DNA of 64,000 nt from Lysobacteraceae bacterium P (GCA_005503055.1 SCOX01000007.1:124001-188000); one strand, 5' to 3'. Shown: positions 36,500 through 45,622, numbered from the stretch's first letter. The notes: generated by a model not told the origin, from the letters alone. Translations and numbers: made by a program.

Positions 36500-37240
36500 A
36501 TGGCCCGATACCAACTGCTCAACAACATCACGCACAAGGATCTGCGCGTCGTCACCCGCTTCGGCCGCGAGTTCGGCGACGACACGGGCATGGTCATCGC
36601 GTTCCCGACCGAATTCGCGGAACTGCAGCGCGAGTACCCGATCTTCTTCCGCAAGGATCCGGCCGCCGGCGGCTGGCAGGCGGTGGCGCTGCTCGGCTTC
36701 GACGCGAAGGAAAACCTGTTCCTGCAGGACGGACGCTGGAATGCGGTCTATCTGCCCGGTGCGGTCGCGAAAGGACCGTTCCTGATCGGCTTCCAGGAGC
36801 GGCGCGTCGACGGCGAGCTGCGCCGCGAGCCCGTCATCCACGTCGACATGGACCACCCGCGCGTCGCCACGTCGGAGGGTGAGGCGGTGTTCCTGCCGCA
36901 TGGCGGAAACAGCCCTTACCTGGAGCGCATCTCGACCGTCCTGCGCGGCATCCGCGACGGCGTCGATGCCGGCACCGCGATGTTCGCCGCCTTCGACGAA
37001 GTGGGGCTGATCCAGCCGGTCACCCTCGACGTGCAGCTGGACGAAAGTCACCGCGTCAGCCTCGCCGGCCTGCACGGCATCGACCGCGACCGCCTTTCCA
37101 CGCTCGATGCCGACGCGCTGCTACGGTTGCACCGTTCCGGCTATCTGGAAGGCGCGTACCTGGTGCTCGCGTCGATGCACAACCTGCGTCGCCTTATGGC
37201 GGAAAAACAGCGTCGCCTGCGGCAGGCAGAGCACGCCTGA
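36500..37240 (+). CDS. SapC-family protein
   Basis: A 246-residue protein starting MARYQLLNNITHKDLRVVT with PIFFRKDPAAGGWQAVALLG and LPGAVAKGPFLIGFQE, typical of the SapC family (named after an S-layer-associated protein of Campylobacter). Its biochemical role is unknown. In xanthomonads, Caulobacter and Sphingomonads it is regularly linked to TonB receptors and tryptophan-halogenase-like genes, as here. The stop overlaps the cupin gene by one base (TGATG). Confidence 0.87.
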   Translation: MARYQLLNNITHKDLRVVTRFGREFGDDTGMVIAFPTEFAELQREYPIFFRKDPAAGGWQAVALLGFDAKENLFLQDGRWNAVYLPGAVAKGPFLIGFQERRVDGELRREPVIHVDMDHPRVATSEGEAVFLPHGGNSPYLERISTVLRGIRDGVDAGTAMFAAFDEVGLIQPVTLDVQLDESHRVSLAGLHGIDRDRLSTLDADALLRLHRSGYLEGAYLVLASMHNLRRLMAEKQRRLRQAEHA

Positions 37241-38286
37241 TGGGCGACGTGGCCGTCGGCGTTGGCGTCGGGGCAGCCGGGACGATCCGGGAGATCGACT
37301 GCCGCGGCGCCGATGCTCTGCCGATCGACGAGCTGCTGGCTTCCGGACGGCCCGCCGTGCTGCGCGGCGTCGCGCGCGACTGGGCGTTCGTGCGCGAAGG
37401 TGCGCGCTCGATGTCGGCCGCGATGGACTACCTGCGCCGTTTCGACAACGGCCAACCGGTGACGTACTCCTGGGGCGCGCCCGAGACCAAGGGGCGTCCG
37501 TTCTACAATGACGACTTCACCGCACTGAACTGCGAAGTGCGCCGCGACGCGCTCGCACAGGTCCTCGACGAGATCGCCGTACACGCCGACGATACAGCCC
37601 CGCCCACGTACTACGTCGCGTCCTTGCTGATCGACACGCGCCTGCCGGGCTTGCGCGAGGCCAACGACCTGGGACTGCAGGCGCACGGCATCGACGCACC
37701 GCCGAGCATCTGGATCGGCAATCGCGTCACCGCGTCGTGCCACTACGACGCGCTGAACAACATCGCCGTGTGCGCGGCCGGCCGCCGCCGCTTCACGCTG
37801 TTTCCGCCGGAGCAGATCCACAACCTGTATCCGGGACCGCTGGAGCCTACGCCGGGCGGACAGGCGGTGAGCGTGGTGGATTTCGATGCGCCGGATGTCA
37901 TGCGTTACCCGCGCTTCCGCGACGCATTGGCGGAAGCGCAGAGCGCGGTGCTCGAACCGGGCGATGCGGTATTCATCCCGAGCCTGTGGTGGCACCACGT
38001 GCAGGGATTGGAAGCATTCAACGTGCTGGTGAACTACTGGTGGAGCAGCGTGCCGGCTTACATGCCGACGCCGATGCACGCGCTCTATCACGCCATGTGG
38101 ACGATCCGCGACCGGCCGCACCGCGAAAAGCAGGCCTGGCGCGAAATCTTCGATCACTACGTGTTCGGGCCGTCCGAACGCGCCGGCGAGCACCTGCCGC
38201 CTGAGGCGCGCAACGTGCTCGGTCCGATGGACGAAACGCTCGCGCGGCAACTGCGCGCGATGCTGATCGCAAAGCTCAACCGCTGA
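37240..38286 (+). CDS. Cupin-like (JmjC-type, Cupin_8) oxygenase
   Basis: A 348-residue protein of the cupin-like/JmjC fold. The iron-binding HxD is visible in TASCHYDALNNIAVCAAG and the distal His in SLWWHHVQGLEAFNVLVNYW; the RRFTLFPPEQIHNLYPGP stretch is typical. Such proteins are usually 2-oxoglutarate/Fe(II) hydroxylases; the substrate here is unknown. It overlaps SapC by one base and is followed 43 bases later by the halogenase-like gene, so the three are probably one transcript. Confidence 0.87.
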   Translation: MGDVAVGVGVGAAGTIREIDCRGADALPIDELLASGRPAVLRGVARDWAFVREGARSMSAAMDYLRRFDNGQPVTYSWGAPETKGRPFYNDDFTALNCEVRRDALAQVLDEIAVHADDTAPPTYYVASLLIDTRLPGLREANDLGLQAHGIDAPPSIWIGNRVTASCHYDALNNIAVCAAGRRRFTLFPPEQIHNLYPGPLEPTPGGQAVSVVDFDAPDVMRYPRFRDALAEAQSAVLEPGDAVFIPSLWWHHVQGLEAFNVLVNYWWSSVPAYMPTPMHALYHAMWTIRDRPHREKQAWREIFDHYVFGPSERAGEHLPPEARNVLGPMDETLARQLRAMLIAKLNR

Positions 38287-38329
38287 GCCGGCGTTGCCGG
38301 TGCTCACTGCAGGATCGGGGAGAGACGCA

Positions 38330-39850
38330 ATGGAGAAGGGCAGAGTGCGGAAAGTGGTGATCGCAGGCGGTGGCACCGCAGGCTGGCTCGCGGCGATGGC
38401 GCTGACGCACCAGTTCCGCGATCTGCTGGAGGTGGTGCTGATCGAATCCGAGCAGATCGGCACGGTCGGCGTTGGCGAGTCGACGGTGCCGCCGATCCGC
38501 AATTTCCATCGCTTCGTGCAGATCGACGAACAGGAGTTCCTGCGCGAAGTCGCCGGCACGTTCAAGCTATCGATCTCGTTCGAGAACTGGCGTCGCGTCG
38601 GCGAACGCTACATCCATCCCTTCGGCATCACCGGGCAGAGCACGCTGGTGTGCGCGTTCCATCATTTCTGGCTGGACAGCCTGCAACGCGGCATGAAGTC
38701 GGAACTGGGCGATTTCTGCCTGGAAACCGTGGCCTCGCGCATGGACCGTTTTGCGCTGCCGCCGTCGCCGCAGGTGAATTACGCCTATCACCTCGATGCA
38801 GGCCTGTACGCGCGTTTCCTGCGCCGCAAGGCCGAGGGCTACGGCCTCAAGCGTCTTGAAGGCAAGATCCGCGAAGTGCGGCAGAACGGCGAATCCGGTT
38901 TCGTCGAAGCGCTGGTGCTGGAGGACGGGCAGGTCGTCGAAGGCGATCTGTTCATCGACTGCACCGGCTTCCGCGGGCTGTTGATCGAGCAGACGCTGAA
39001 GACCGGCTACGAGGACTGGAACCAGTGGCTGCCGTGCGATCGCGCGGTCGCGGTGCAGACCGAACCGGTCGGTCCGCCCGTGCCGTACACGCGCGCGATC
39101 TCGCACGAGGCCGGCTGGCGCTGGCATATTCCGCTGCAGCATCGCGTCGGCACGGGCTGGGTGTTCTCCAGCCGGCACATGTCCGACGACGAAGCGACCG
39201 CGAACTTGCTGCGCGACGCGGCAGCAACGCCGATCCGCGATCCGTGGCTGGTGCCGTTCCGTACCGGACGCCGCTTGCAGGCATGGAACAAGAACGTCGT
39301 GTCGCTCGGCTTGGCCAGCGGCTTCATCGAGCCGTTGGAGTCGACCAGCATCCACCTGGCGATGACGTCCATCGTGCGTCTCGTGGAAAGCTTCCCGTTC
39401 GAGGGTATCCCGCAGGCGCTGGTCGACGTCTACAACGACACCGGCCGCCGCGAGATGGAGCACGTGCGCGATTTCATCATCCTGCACTACCACGCGAACC
39501 AGCGCGATGAGCCCATGTGGATTCAGAGCCGCGAGATGGACATTCCCGATTCGCTCTCGATCCGGCTGCGCGCATGGCGCGAACGCGCGCATGCATGGCA
39601 AGGCGCGAACGAACTGTTCCGAGTGGATTCGTGGACGCACGTCATGCTGGGGCAGGGCCTCGTGCCGCGGCAGCACCATCCGCTGTCGAAGGCGCTGCCG
39701 GACGATCAGATGCAGCGTTTCTTCGCGCAGATCCGCCAACCTATCGACGAGGCCGTCGCGAAGTTCCCGTCGCAGCAGGAATTCATCGACCGCTACTGCA
39801 AGGCCGCACCGGAAGTCTGGGCCGCGCGCAAGCCGGCGGTGCAGGCGTAA
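38330..39850 (+). CDS. Tryptophan 7-halogenase-like flavin-dependent protein
   Basis: A 506-residue flavoprotein of the tryptophan halogenase family. Seen: FAD-binding GGGTAGW (13-19), GVGESTVPP (48-55), a Lys at residue 79 (GTFKLS) matching the catalytic lysine of PrnA/RebH, the family WRWHIP motif (263-268; WxWxIP), and EPLES (334-338) containing the second catalytic Glu. So the active-site set appears complete. Start MEKGRVRK was chosen for its GGAGAG ribosome site over a Met 12 codons upstream. No dedicated flavin reductase is nearby. In this kind of TonB-receptor locus the true substrate is unknown; free tryptophan is not implied. Confidence 0.9.
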   Translation: MEKGRVRKVVIAGGGTAGWLAAMALTHQFRDLLEVVLIESEQIGTVGVGESTVPPIRNFHRFVQIDEQEFLREVAGTFKLSISFENWRRVGERYIHPFGITGQSTLVCAFHHFWLDSLQRGMKSELGDFCLETVASRMDRFALPPSPQVNYAYHLDAGLYARFLRRKAEGYGLKRLEGKIREVRQNGESGFVEALVLEDGQVVEGDLFIDCTGFRGLLIEQTLKTGYEDWNQWLPCDRAVAVQTEPVGPPVPYTRAISHEAGWRWHIPLQHRVGTGWVFSSRHMSDDEATANLLRDAAATPIRDPWLVPFRTGRRLQAWNKNVVSLGLASGFIEPLESTSIHLAMTSIVRLVESFPFEGIPQALVDVYNDTGRREMEHVRDFIILHYHANQRDEPMWIQSREMDIPDSLSIRLRAWRERAHAWQGANELFRVDSWTHVMLGQGLVPRQHHPLSKALPDDQMQRFFAQIRQPIDEAVAKFPSQQEFIDRYCKAAPEVWAARKPAVQA

Positions 39851-39911
39851 TGGCAACCTCGGCAACCAACACGAAGTCAGACGACGCGTACACACAGAGG
39901 AGTCGAGCACG

Positions 39912-42473
39912 GTGAACGGAAGCAACGTCAGGAAGATCGCGGGTGGCGTGCTGTTGTCGGCGCTGGTGCTCGCGTTGGCCGCATGCAAGGGCGATGAGCG
40001 GCAGGAGACGAGCGCGGCGACGCAGGCCAGCGAATCGCCGTGGCCGCAGGTGAAGTGGCCGCTGCCCGAAGACCCCGCGCTGGAAAAGCGCGTCAACGAC
40101 CTGCTCGCAACGATGACGATCGAAGAGAAGGTCGGCCAGCTCGTGCAGGGCGATATCGGCAGCATCAAGCCCGAAGACCTGCGCACGTACCGGCTCGGTT
40201 CGATCCTGGCGGGCGGCAATTCCGATCCGGGCGGTCGCTACGACGCCACGCCCGCGCAGTGGCTCGCGCTGGCCGATGCGTTCTACGAGGCGTCGATGGA
40301 CACCTCCGGCGGCGGCAAGGCGATCCCGGTGATGTTCGGCATCGACGCAGTGCACGGGCAGAGCAACATCGTCGGCGCCACGCTGTTCCCGCACAACATC
40401 GGCCTGGGCGCCACGCGCAATCCCGATCTGCTGCGCCGCATCGGCCAGATCACCGCGCTGGAGACGCGCACGACCGGCATGGAGTGGGCATTCGCGCCGA
40501 CGGTCGCGGTGCCGCAGGACGATCGCTGGGGGCGTTCGTACGAAGGGTATTCGGAATCGCCGGAAGTCGTCGGCAGCTTTGCCGGCGCGATGGTGGAAGG
40601 CCTGCAGGGCAAGGTCGGCACGAAGGAATTCCTAGACGGTCGCCACGTGATTTCTTCCGTGAAGCATTTCCTCGGCGACGGCGGTACCGCCAACGGCGAG
40701 GACCAGGGCGACACGCAGATCGACGAAGCCGAACTGGTGCGTATCCACGCGGCCGGCTATCCGCCGGCGATCGCCGCCGGCGCGCAATCGGTGATGGCAT
40801 CCTTCAACAGCGTCAACGGCACCAAGATGCACGGCAACAAGGCGCTGCTGACCGACGCGCTGAAGGGACGCATGAATTTCGGCGGATTCGTCGTCGGCGA
40901 CTGGAATGGCCACGGCCAGGTCGAGGGCTGCACCAACACCGATTGCCCGGCGACGATCAACGCCGGGCTCGACATGGCGATGGCATCGGACAGCTGGAAA
41001 GGCTTCTACGAAACCACGCTCGCGGCGGCGAAGGCGGGCAAGATCACGCAGGAGCGACTCGACGATGCGGTTCGCCGCATCCTGCGCGTGAAGTTCCGAC
41101 TGGGGCTGTTCGAAGCCGGCAAGCCGTCGCAACGTGAGGTGGGCGGCAAGTTCGAACTGCTGGGCGCGCCGGAGCATCGCGCCGTCGCGCGCCAGGCCGT
41201 GCGCGAATCGCTGGTGTTGCTGAAGAACCAGGGCGGCGTGCTGCCGTTGCAGCCCAAGCAGCGCATCCTCGTCGCAGGCGATGGCGCCAACGACATGGGC
41301 AAGCAGGCCGGCGGATGGACGCTGAACTGGCAGGGCACCGGCACCAAGCGCGCGGATTATCCGCACGCCGATACGATTTTCGAGGGCATCGCGCAGCAGA
41401 CCAAGGCTGCCGGCGGCGAAGCGATCCTGTCGGTGGACGGCAGCTTCAAGCAGAAGCCCGATGTGGCCATCGTGGTCTTCGGCGAGGATCCGTACGCCGA
41501 GTTCCAGGGCGACATCCCCAACCTGCTGTACCGTCCCGGCAACGACGCGGACCTGCAGCTGATCCAGCGCCTGAAGGGCGCGGGCATTCCGGTGGTGGCC
41601 GTGTTCCTCAGCGGCCGCCCGCTGTGGGTCAATCGCGAGATCAACGCCGCCGATGCGTTCGTCGCGGCGTGGCTGCCCGGCTCGGAAGGTGGCGGTGTCG
41701 CCGATGTGCTGCTGCGCAAACCCGACGGCAACGTCCAACACGACTTCAAGGGCAAGCTAAGCTTCAGCTGGCCGCGCACCGCGACGCAGTACGCCAACAA
41801 TGTCGGGCAGAAGGATTACGGCCCGCTGTTCGCGTTCGGCTTCGGCCTGACCTACGGCGACGACGGCAATCTCGCCGCGCTTTCGGAGGCATCCGGCGTG
41901 CAGGGCGGAAGGACGGAGGCAGGCACGTTCTACGCGCGCGGCTCGCTGGCCGACGGCATTTCCATGCGGTTGACCAATGCCGCCGGGAACGTCGCCGAGG
42001 TAACCACGCTGCCCGCGAAGCTTACCGATGGCAGCCTGCAGGCCACCGCCGTCGATCACGAGGCGCAGGAGGATGGGCGCCGTTTCGCGTGGTCCGGCAC
42101 GCAGGCGGCCACGCTCGCGCTCGTTTCGCAGGCGCCGCGCAACCTCATGCGCGAAACCAATGGCGATGTGATGCTCGTGCTGACGTTGCGGCCGGAGCAG
42201 ATCCCGCCGGAAGAGGTGTCGATCGGCGTGAGCTGCGGCGACGGCTGCAAGGCCGCCAGCCTGCCGATCCGGGACACGTTGGCGGCACTGCCGGCGGGGC
42301 AATGGACGACGCTGGGCGTGCCGCTGAAATGCTTCGCCATGATGGGCGCCGACATGCGCAAGCTCGATTCGGTGCTGCGCCTGGAATCGGCCGGCAAGCT
42401 GCAGTTGTCGATGTCGCGCCTGGCGCTGGGTGCCTCGAACGAATCGCAGAACACGCTGGACTGCGCGCGCTGA
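39912..42473 (+). CDS. Glycoside hydrolase family 3 lipoprotein (beta-glucosidase type)
   Basis: An 853-residue GH3 enzyme. The GTG start has GAGGAG about 10 bases upstream and gives a lipoprotein signal with lipobox LAAC at about residues 21-24. The N-terminal TIM-barrel domain contains VMFGIDAVHGQSN, SSVKHFLGDGGT and the nucleophile Asp in GFVVGDWNGHGQ (about residue 330); the second domain has RESLVLLKNQGGVLPL and VVFGEDPYAEFQGD, as in bacterial exo-1,3/1,4-beta-glucanases (ExoP-like). A C-terminal carbohydrate-binding-like extension (about residues 650-853) follows. It would release glucose from oligosaccharides for the receptor locus. Followed by a hairpin shared with the opposing XRE gene. 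Confidence 0.93.
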   Translation: MNGSNVRKIAGGVLLSALVLALAACKGDERQETSAATQASESPWPQVKWPLPEDPALEKRVNDLLATMTIEEKVGQLVQGDIGSIKPEDLRTYRLGSILAGGNSDPGGRYDATPAQWLALADAFYEASMDTSGGGKAIPVMFGIDAVHGQSNIVGATLFPHNIGLGATRNPDLLRRIGQITALETRTTGMEWAFAPTVAVPQDDRWGRSYEGYSESPEVVGSFAGAMVEGLQGKVGTKEFLDGRHVISSVKHFLGDGGTANGEDQGDTQIDEAELVRIHAAGYPPAIAAGAQSVMASFNSVNGTKMHGNKALLTDALKGRMNFGGFVVGDWNGHGQVEGCTNTDCPATINAGLDMAMASDSWKGFYETTLAAAKAGKITQERLDDAVRRILRVKFRLGLFEAGKPSQREVGGKFELLGAPEHRAVARQAVRESLVLLKNQGGVLPLQPKQRILVAGDGANDMGKQAGGWTLNWQGTGTKRADYPHADTIFEGIAQQTKAAGGEAILSVDGSFKQKPDVAIVVFGEDPYAEFQGDIPNLLYRPGNDADLQLIQRLKGAGIPVVAVFLSGRPLWVNREINAADAFVAAWLPGSEGGGVADVLLRKPDGNVQHDFKGKLSFSWPRTATQYANNVGQKDYGPLFAFGFGLTYGDDGNLAALSEASGVQGGRTEAGTFYARGSLADGISMRLTNAAGNVAEVTTLPAKLTDGSLQATAVDHEAQEDGRRFAWSGTQAATLALVSQAPRNLMRETNGDVMLVLTLRPEQIPPEEVSIGVSCGDGCKAASLPIRDTLAALPAGQWTTLGVPLKCFAMMGADMRKLDSVLRLESAGKLQLSMSRLALGASNESQNTLDCAR

Positions 42474-42502
42474 CAGCGCGCGCATGAGGTCCTCGCGGCG
42501 AT

Positions 42503-42521
42503 GCCCGCCTTTCAGGCGGGC
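42503..42521. terminator. Convergent hairpin between GH3 and XRE genes
   Basis: GCCCGCCT, 3-base loop, AGGCGGGC: an 8-bp stem between converging genes, overlapping the XRE stop codon by one base. No strong T run, so efficiency is uncertain. Confidence 0.5.
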
Positions 42522-42739
42522 TAGTCGTCGCGCGGATCGGGACGGAATTCGAGCAGGTCGCCCGGCTGGCATTCGAGCGCGGCGCAGATCGCCTCCAGCG
42601 TGGCGAAACGCATGCCGCGCGCCTTGCCCGTCTTGAGGATGGACAGGTTGGCGAGCGTGATCCCGACCTTGCCGGACAGTTCGGTGAGGGTCATGCGGCG
42701 ATCGTGCAGCACCTCGTCGAGTTTCACGAAGATGGCCAT
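42521..42739 (-). CDS. Small XRE/Cro-type transcriptional regulator
   Basis: A 72-residue helix-turn-helix protein (MAIFVKLDEVLHDRRMTLTE, LSGKVGITLANLSILKTGKA, ATLEAICAALECQPGDLLEF) of the YozG-like XRE group that is almost always paired with a DUF2975 membrane protein. It lies one base after the DUF2975 gene. Two palindromic ATATCGTTT sites upstream of the pair are probable autoregulatory operators. Confidence 0.9.
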   Translation of the reverse strand: MAIFVKLDEVLHDRRMTLTELSGKVGITLANLSILKTGKARGMRFATLEAICAALECQPGDLLEFRPDPRDD

Positions 42740-42740
42740 G

Positions 42741-43262
42741 TCAGATCATCGCTTCCATCTCGCCGCGCAGACGCGTGCCTTCCTCGAAAACGCTCGCGAG
42801 CACGAACAGCAGCACCACCGCCAGCCAGCCGGTGAGCGAGAACTTCCACTCCACGTTCGAACCGGCCGCATTGAGCATGGCCGCCAGCACGCCGAACGAC
42901 AGATCGAGCAGCTGGGTGGCGAGCACGCACCAGGCGATGGTCTTCAGGCGGACGGCGTTCTCCGGAACGAACGGATCGCCCGCGCCGACGGTGCGGACCA
43001 CGTCCATCAGGCGCGATAGCGAGATGTGGACCGCCGCGACCATCGGCAGCGCGAGCAACATCCACGTCCGCAACACCGGCAGCATCCACGACGGGTCGAT
43101 GCTCGGCGGCCGCTTGCTGAAGAACTCCAGGAAGACCGCCGCGAACGGGAAGCTGGCGATCAACGCGACGATCAGGCCGACGCCCACGAGCAGGTTGAAC
43201 GCCCGCATGAAGGCGAGCAGGAGCCGGGACGCGCCCAGGGCAGTGGAAGGGGAGTGGACCAT
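42741..43262 (-). CDS. DUF2975 family membrane protein
   Basis: A 173-residue protein with four predicted membrane helices (LLVGVGLIVALIASFPFAAV, WMLLALPMVAAVHISL, TIAWCVLATQLLDLSFGVL, LTGWLAVVLLFVLASVF) and the GDPFVPENAVRLKTIAW motif of DUF2975. The function is unknown; these are co-encoded with small XRE regulators, as here (one base gap). A regulator-sequestering role has been suggested for similar pairs but is not shown by the sequence. Confidence 0.87.
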   Translation of the reverse strand: MVHSPSTALGASRLLLAFMRAFNLLVGVGLIVALIASFPFAAVFLEFFSKRPPSIDPSWMLPVLRTWMLLALPMVAAVHISLSRLMDVVRTVGAGDPFVPENAVRLKTIAWCVLATQLLDLSFGVLAAMLNAAGSNVEWKFSLTGWLAVVLLFVLASVFEEGTRLRGEMEAMI

Positions 43263-43290
43263 GGCGGCTCTCCAGCGGAATTTACTGTTT

Positions 43291-43342
43291 TACGATATAT
43301 AACATATCGTTTTACAGCAATGTATATCGTTTGAAACGATAT
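43291..43342 (-). promoter_or_regulatory. Paired ATATCGT palindromes in the DUF2975-XRE promoter
   Basis: A perfect 19-bp palindrome ATATCGTTTGAAACGATAT (43324-43342) and a second inverted pair ACGATAT...ATATCGT (43292-43310) lie within 80 bases upstream of the DUF2975 start. The AT-rich segment between them offers TATATAT as a -10 in the minus direction. Their position fits repression by the small XRE protein encoded downstream. Confidence 0.75.
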
Positions 43343-43384
43343 GGCGCCTGCAAGCGATTGCCGGGGGCTTCCTGGCTCGACAGG

Positions 43385-43716
43385 CGGAGCCGCCGTGCGG
43401 CTAGCACAGGACGTGCGGCAGTGAGGGCGATGCGTGCTTGCGAACCACTGGTTCGCGCATCGCCCGAACGCCCGCGCCGCAAGCGCGGGCCAGGCGAATC
43501 GCGAACGCGCCCTTGCTCAATCCGGTCGTGGGATTGATCTGGGCCCACTGCCCTTTCTTTGGGTTACTTTTTGACCGAAGGGCATCCAGTCGGGCTTTGG
43601 GCGAGCGAGGAAAAGTGACCCGAGCGGCGCAGCCGATCGGAAGCTTTGCTTCGGCTTTTGCCTTCGGTGAAAGAGCCAAGATCAAAATGGGTTCCAGCTT
43701 TCGCTGGCATGACGTG
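43385..43716 (-). repeat. Structured dispersed repeat, copy C (inverted)
   Basis: The reverse complement matches copy A almost end to end: REP palindrome, CTTCCGATCGGCTGCGCCG, CGGGTCACTTTTC, TTCGGTCAAAAAGTAACCC, AAAGAAAGGGCAGTGGGCCC, CCCACGACCGGAT, both GC-rich hairpins and GCGATGC...CATCGC. It fills most of the 620-base gap between the DUF2975 gene and the EAL-domain gene; a further REP unit lies at about 43740-43766. No gene is supported. Confidence 0.8.
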
Positions 43717-43881
43717 ACACAGCGGAACGCGTGGCAGCCTGGATCCCGGCCTCCGCCGGGATGACGATCCAGCGCAGCGAGGAGATGGGGCGGATCGCGT
43801 GACGGCCCGGATCCCGGCCATCGCCGTGCTGACGGCAAACTGGATTCGCGGGCCAACCGACGCTCGATCGCCGCCGCCGGC

Positions 43882-45615
43882 TCAGTACACCGATTCGCCC
43901 GCCGCGCGTCGCTCGTGCGCCCGGAACGCATCGAGGATGTGCTCGCGCAGTTCCTCGTCGTTCCACGGCTTGGTGAGGAAGCGGTAGATCGCGCCGCGGT
44001 TGATCGCCTCGGTGATCGTCGCAAGGTCGGTGTAGCCGGAGAGCACCATGCGGATGGTGTCCGGATACAGATCGCGCACTCGCGTGAGGAACTCGGTGCC
44101 GCTCATGTCGGCCATGCGCTGGTCGGACAGGATCACCTGCGCGGTGTTGCTCGCCAGCAGGTCGAAGGCTTCGCGCACGCTGCTGGCGGTGAGGATCTGG
44201 TAACCGTCCCGGCGGAACAGGCGTACCAGCGAGCGCAGCACGTTCTCTTCGTCGTCGAGCAAGAGCAGGGTGCGTTCCGGACGCGTCGCGGCGAATGCGC
44301 CCGGCAGCAGGAAGCGCTTGCGCACCATGTCGCCCAGCTGGTCGGCCGGTTGCGACGGACTGAACAGATACCCCTGGAAGAAATCGCAATGGTTGCGGCG
44401 CAGGAAGCCCAGTTCGGCCTCGCTCTCCACGCCCTTGGCGATGACCTTCATGCCCAGTTGGTGGCCCATCGCGATGATGCCGCGTACGATCGCCGCGCTG
44501 CGCGGGTCGCTGGCGACGTTGCGGATGAAGCTGCGGTCGATCTTGATGCGGTCCAGCGGGTACTGGCCGAGCGCGGCGAAGCTGAGCCCGCCCAGGCCGA
44601 AGTCCTGCACGGTCAGCGTCGCGCCCATCGCACGCAGACCGGTAAGCGTGTCGTGCACGCGATGGCTGTCGGTGACCAGCACGCTTTCGGGAATCTCGAA
44701 CTCCAGCGCATTGCCCGGCAAGCCGTAGCGATGCAGCAGTCCGCCGATTCGGTCCAGGCAGTCGCGTTGCACCAGCAGCGGGCCGGACAGGTGCACCGAC
44801 ATCGACAGGTAGTCGAGCCCTTCTGCGCGCCATTGCGCGAGCTGCGAAACGGCCGACTCGACGACCCACGCGCCCAGGCGCGCGGACAGGCCGACGCGGT
44901 TGATCGGTTCCAGGAACTGGCTCGGCCGCAACAGGCCGCGATCGGTCTGCCAGCGCAGCAGCGCGGCGAAACCGGTGACGCCGCCGTCGTGCGCGGCGAC
45001 CTGCGGCTGGTAGTAGAGGCGAAACTCGCCGCGATCGAGCGCTTCTACGAAGCGTTGCGCGAAGCCGTCGTTCGGCGCGCCACGCTCCTCGGCCGCCGAA
45101 TACAGGCCGACGTTGTTCAGGCCCTCCTGCTTCACGCGGCGCAGCGCTTCTTCCGCCTTCGACAGCAGCGTGGCGGCGTTGGGCGCGTGATCGGGGAACA
45201 CGGCGATGCCGATGGAAAGCGTCACCGGCAGCGTGTAGGGCGGGATCGACAGCGGCGTCTCGAACGCATCGCGCAGGCGCTCGGCCAGGCCCGCGCCATC
45301 CAGTTCGCCATCGCGGTAACCAATCCCGATGACGAACTCGTCGCTGGTCAGGCGCCAGATCCAGCCTTCGCGCGGAACCGCACGGCGCAGGCGCTGGGCG
45401 ATCGCGGCCAGCGCCTGGTCGCCCGTCGCCGTGCCCATGTTGGTGTTGATCGAGCGGAACATGTCCACGTCGATGTGCAACAGCGCGATGCGGCGCTTGG
45501 TCGCGCCGGCGACCGCGATGGCGGTCGCCAGGCTGGGGCCGTTCGCCCCTAGGCGATGCAGTCCCGTGATGGGATCTACTGCGGTATCAACCGGATCGTC
45601 GTACCGCTGGGCCAC
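43882..45615 (-). CDS. Degenerate GGDEF-EAL protein with C-terminal receiver domain
   Basis: A 577-residue cytoplasmic protein with three domains: GGDEF-like (about 10-165), EAL-like (185-430) and a C-terminal receiver (455-570). The GGDEF signature is LTSDEF. In the EAL part the usual EALLRW is AALLRW, the SVNLS motif is SVHLSG, and DDFGTG is QDFGLG, although RIKIDRSFI and a KGVE motif remain; metal binding and catalysis are therefore unlikely. The receiver keeps the acidic pair (LLLDDEENVL), the Asp in VILSDQRMADMSG and the Lys in FLTKPW. It probably reads c-di-GMP or a phosphosignal rather than making or breaking the nucleotide. Confidence 0.88.
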   Translation of the reverse strand: MAQRYDDPVDTAVDPITGLHRLGANGPSLATAIAVAGATKRRIALLHIDVDMFRSINTNMGTATGDQALAAIAQRLRRAVPREGWIWRLTSDEFVIGIGYRDGELDGAGLAERLRDAFETPLSIPPYTLPVTLSIGIAVFPDHAPNAATLLSKAEEALRRVKQEGLNNVGLYSAAEERGAPNDGFAQRFVEALDRGEFRLYYQPQVAAHDGGVTGFAALLRWQTDRGLLRPSQFLEPINRVGLSARLGAWVVESAVSQLAQWRAEGLDYLSMSVHLSGPLLVQRDCLDRIGGLLHRYGLPGNALEFEIPESVLVTDSHRVHDTLTGLRAMGATLTVQDFGLGGLSFAALGQYPLDRIKIDRSFIRNVASDPRSAAIVRGIIAMGHQLGMKVIAKGVESEAELGFLRRNHCDFFQGYLFSPSQPADQLGDMVRKRFLLPGAFAATRPERTLLLLDDEENVLRSLVRLFRRDGYQILTASSVREAFDLLASNTAQVILSDQRMADMSGTEFLTRVRDLYPDTIRMVLSGYTDLATITEAINRGAIYRFLTKPWNDEELREHILDAFRAHERRAAGESVY

Positions 45616-45622
45616 GTTGCGC

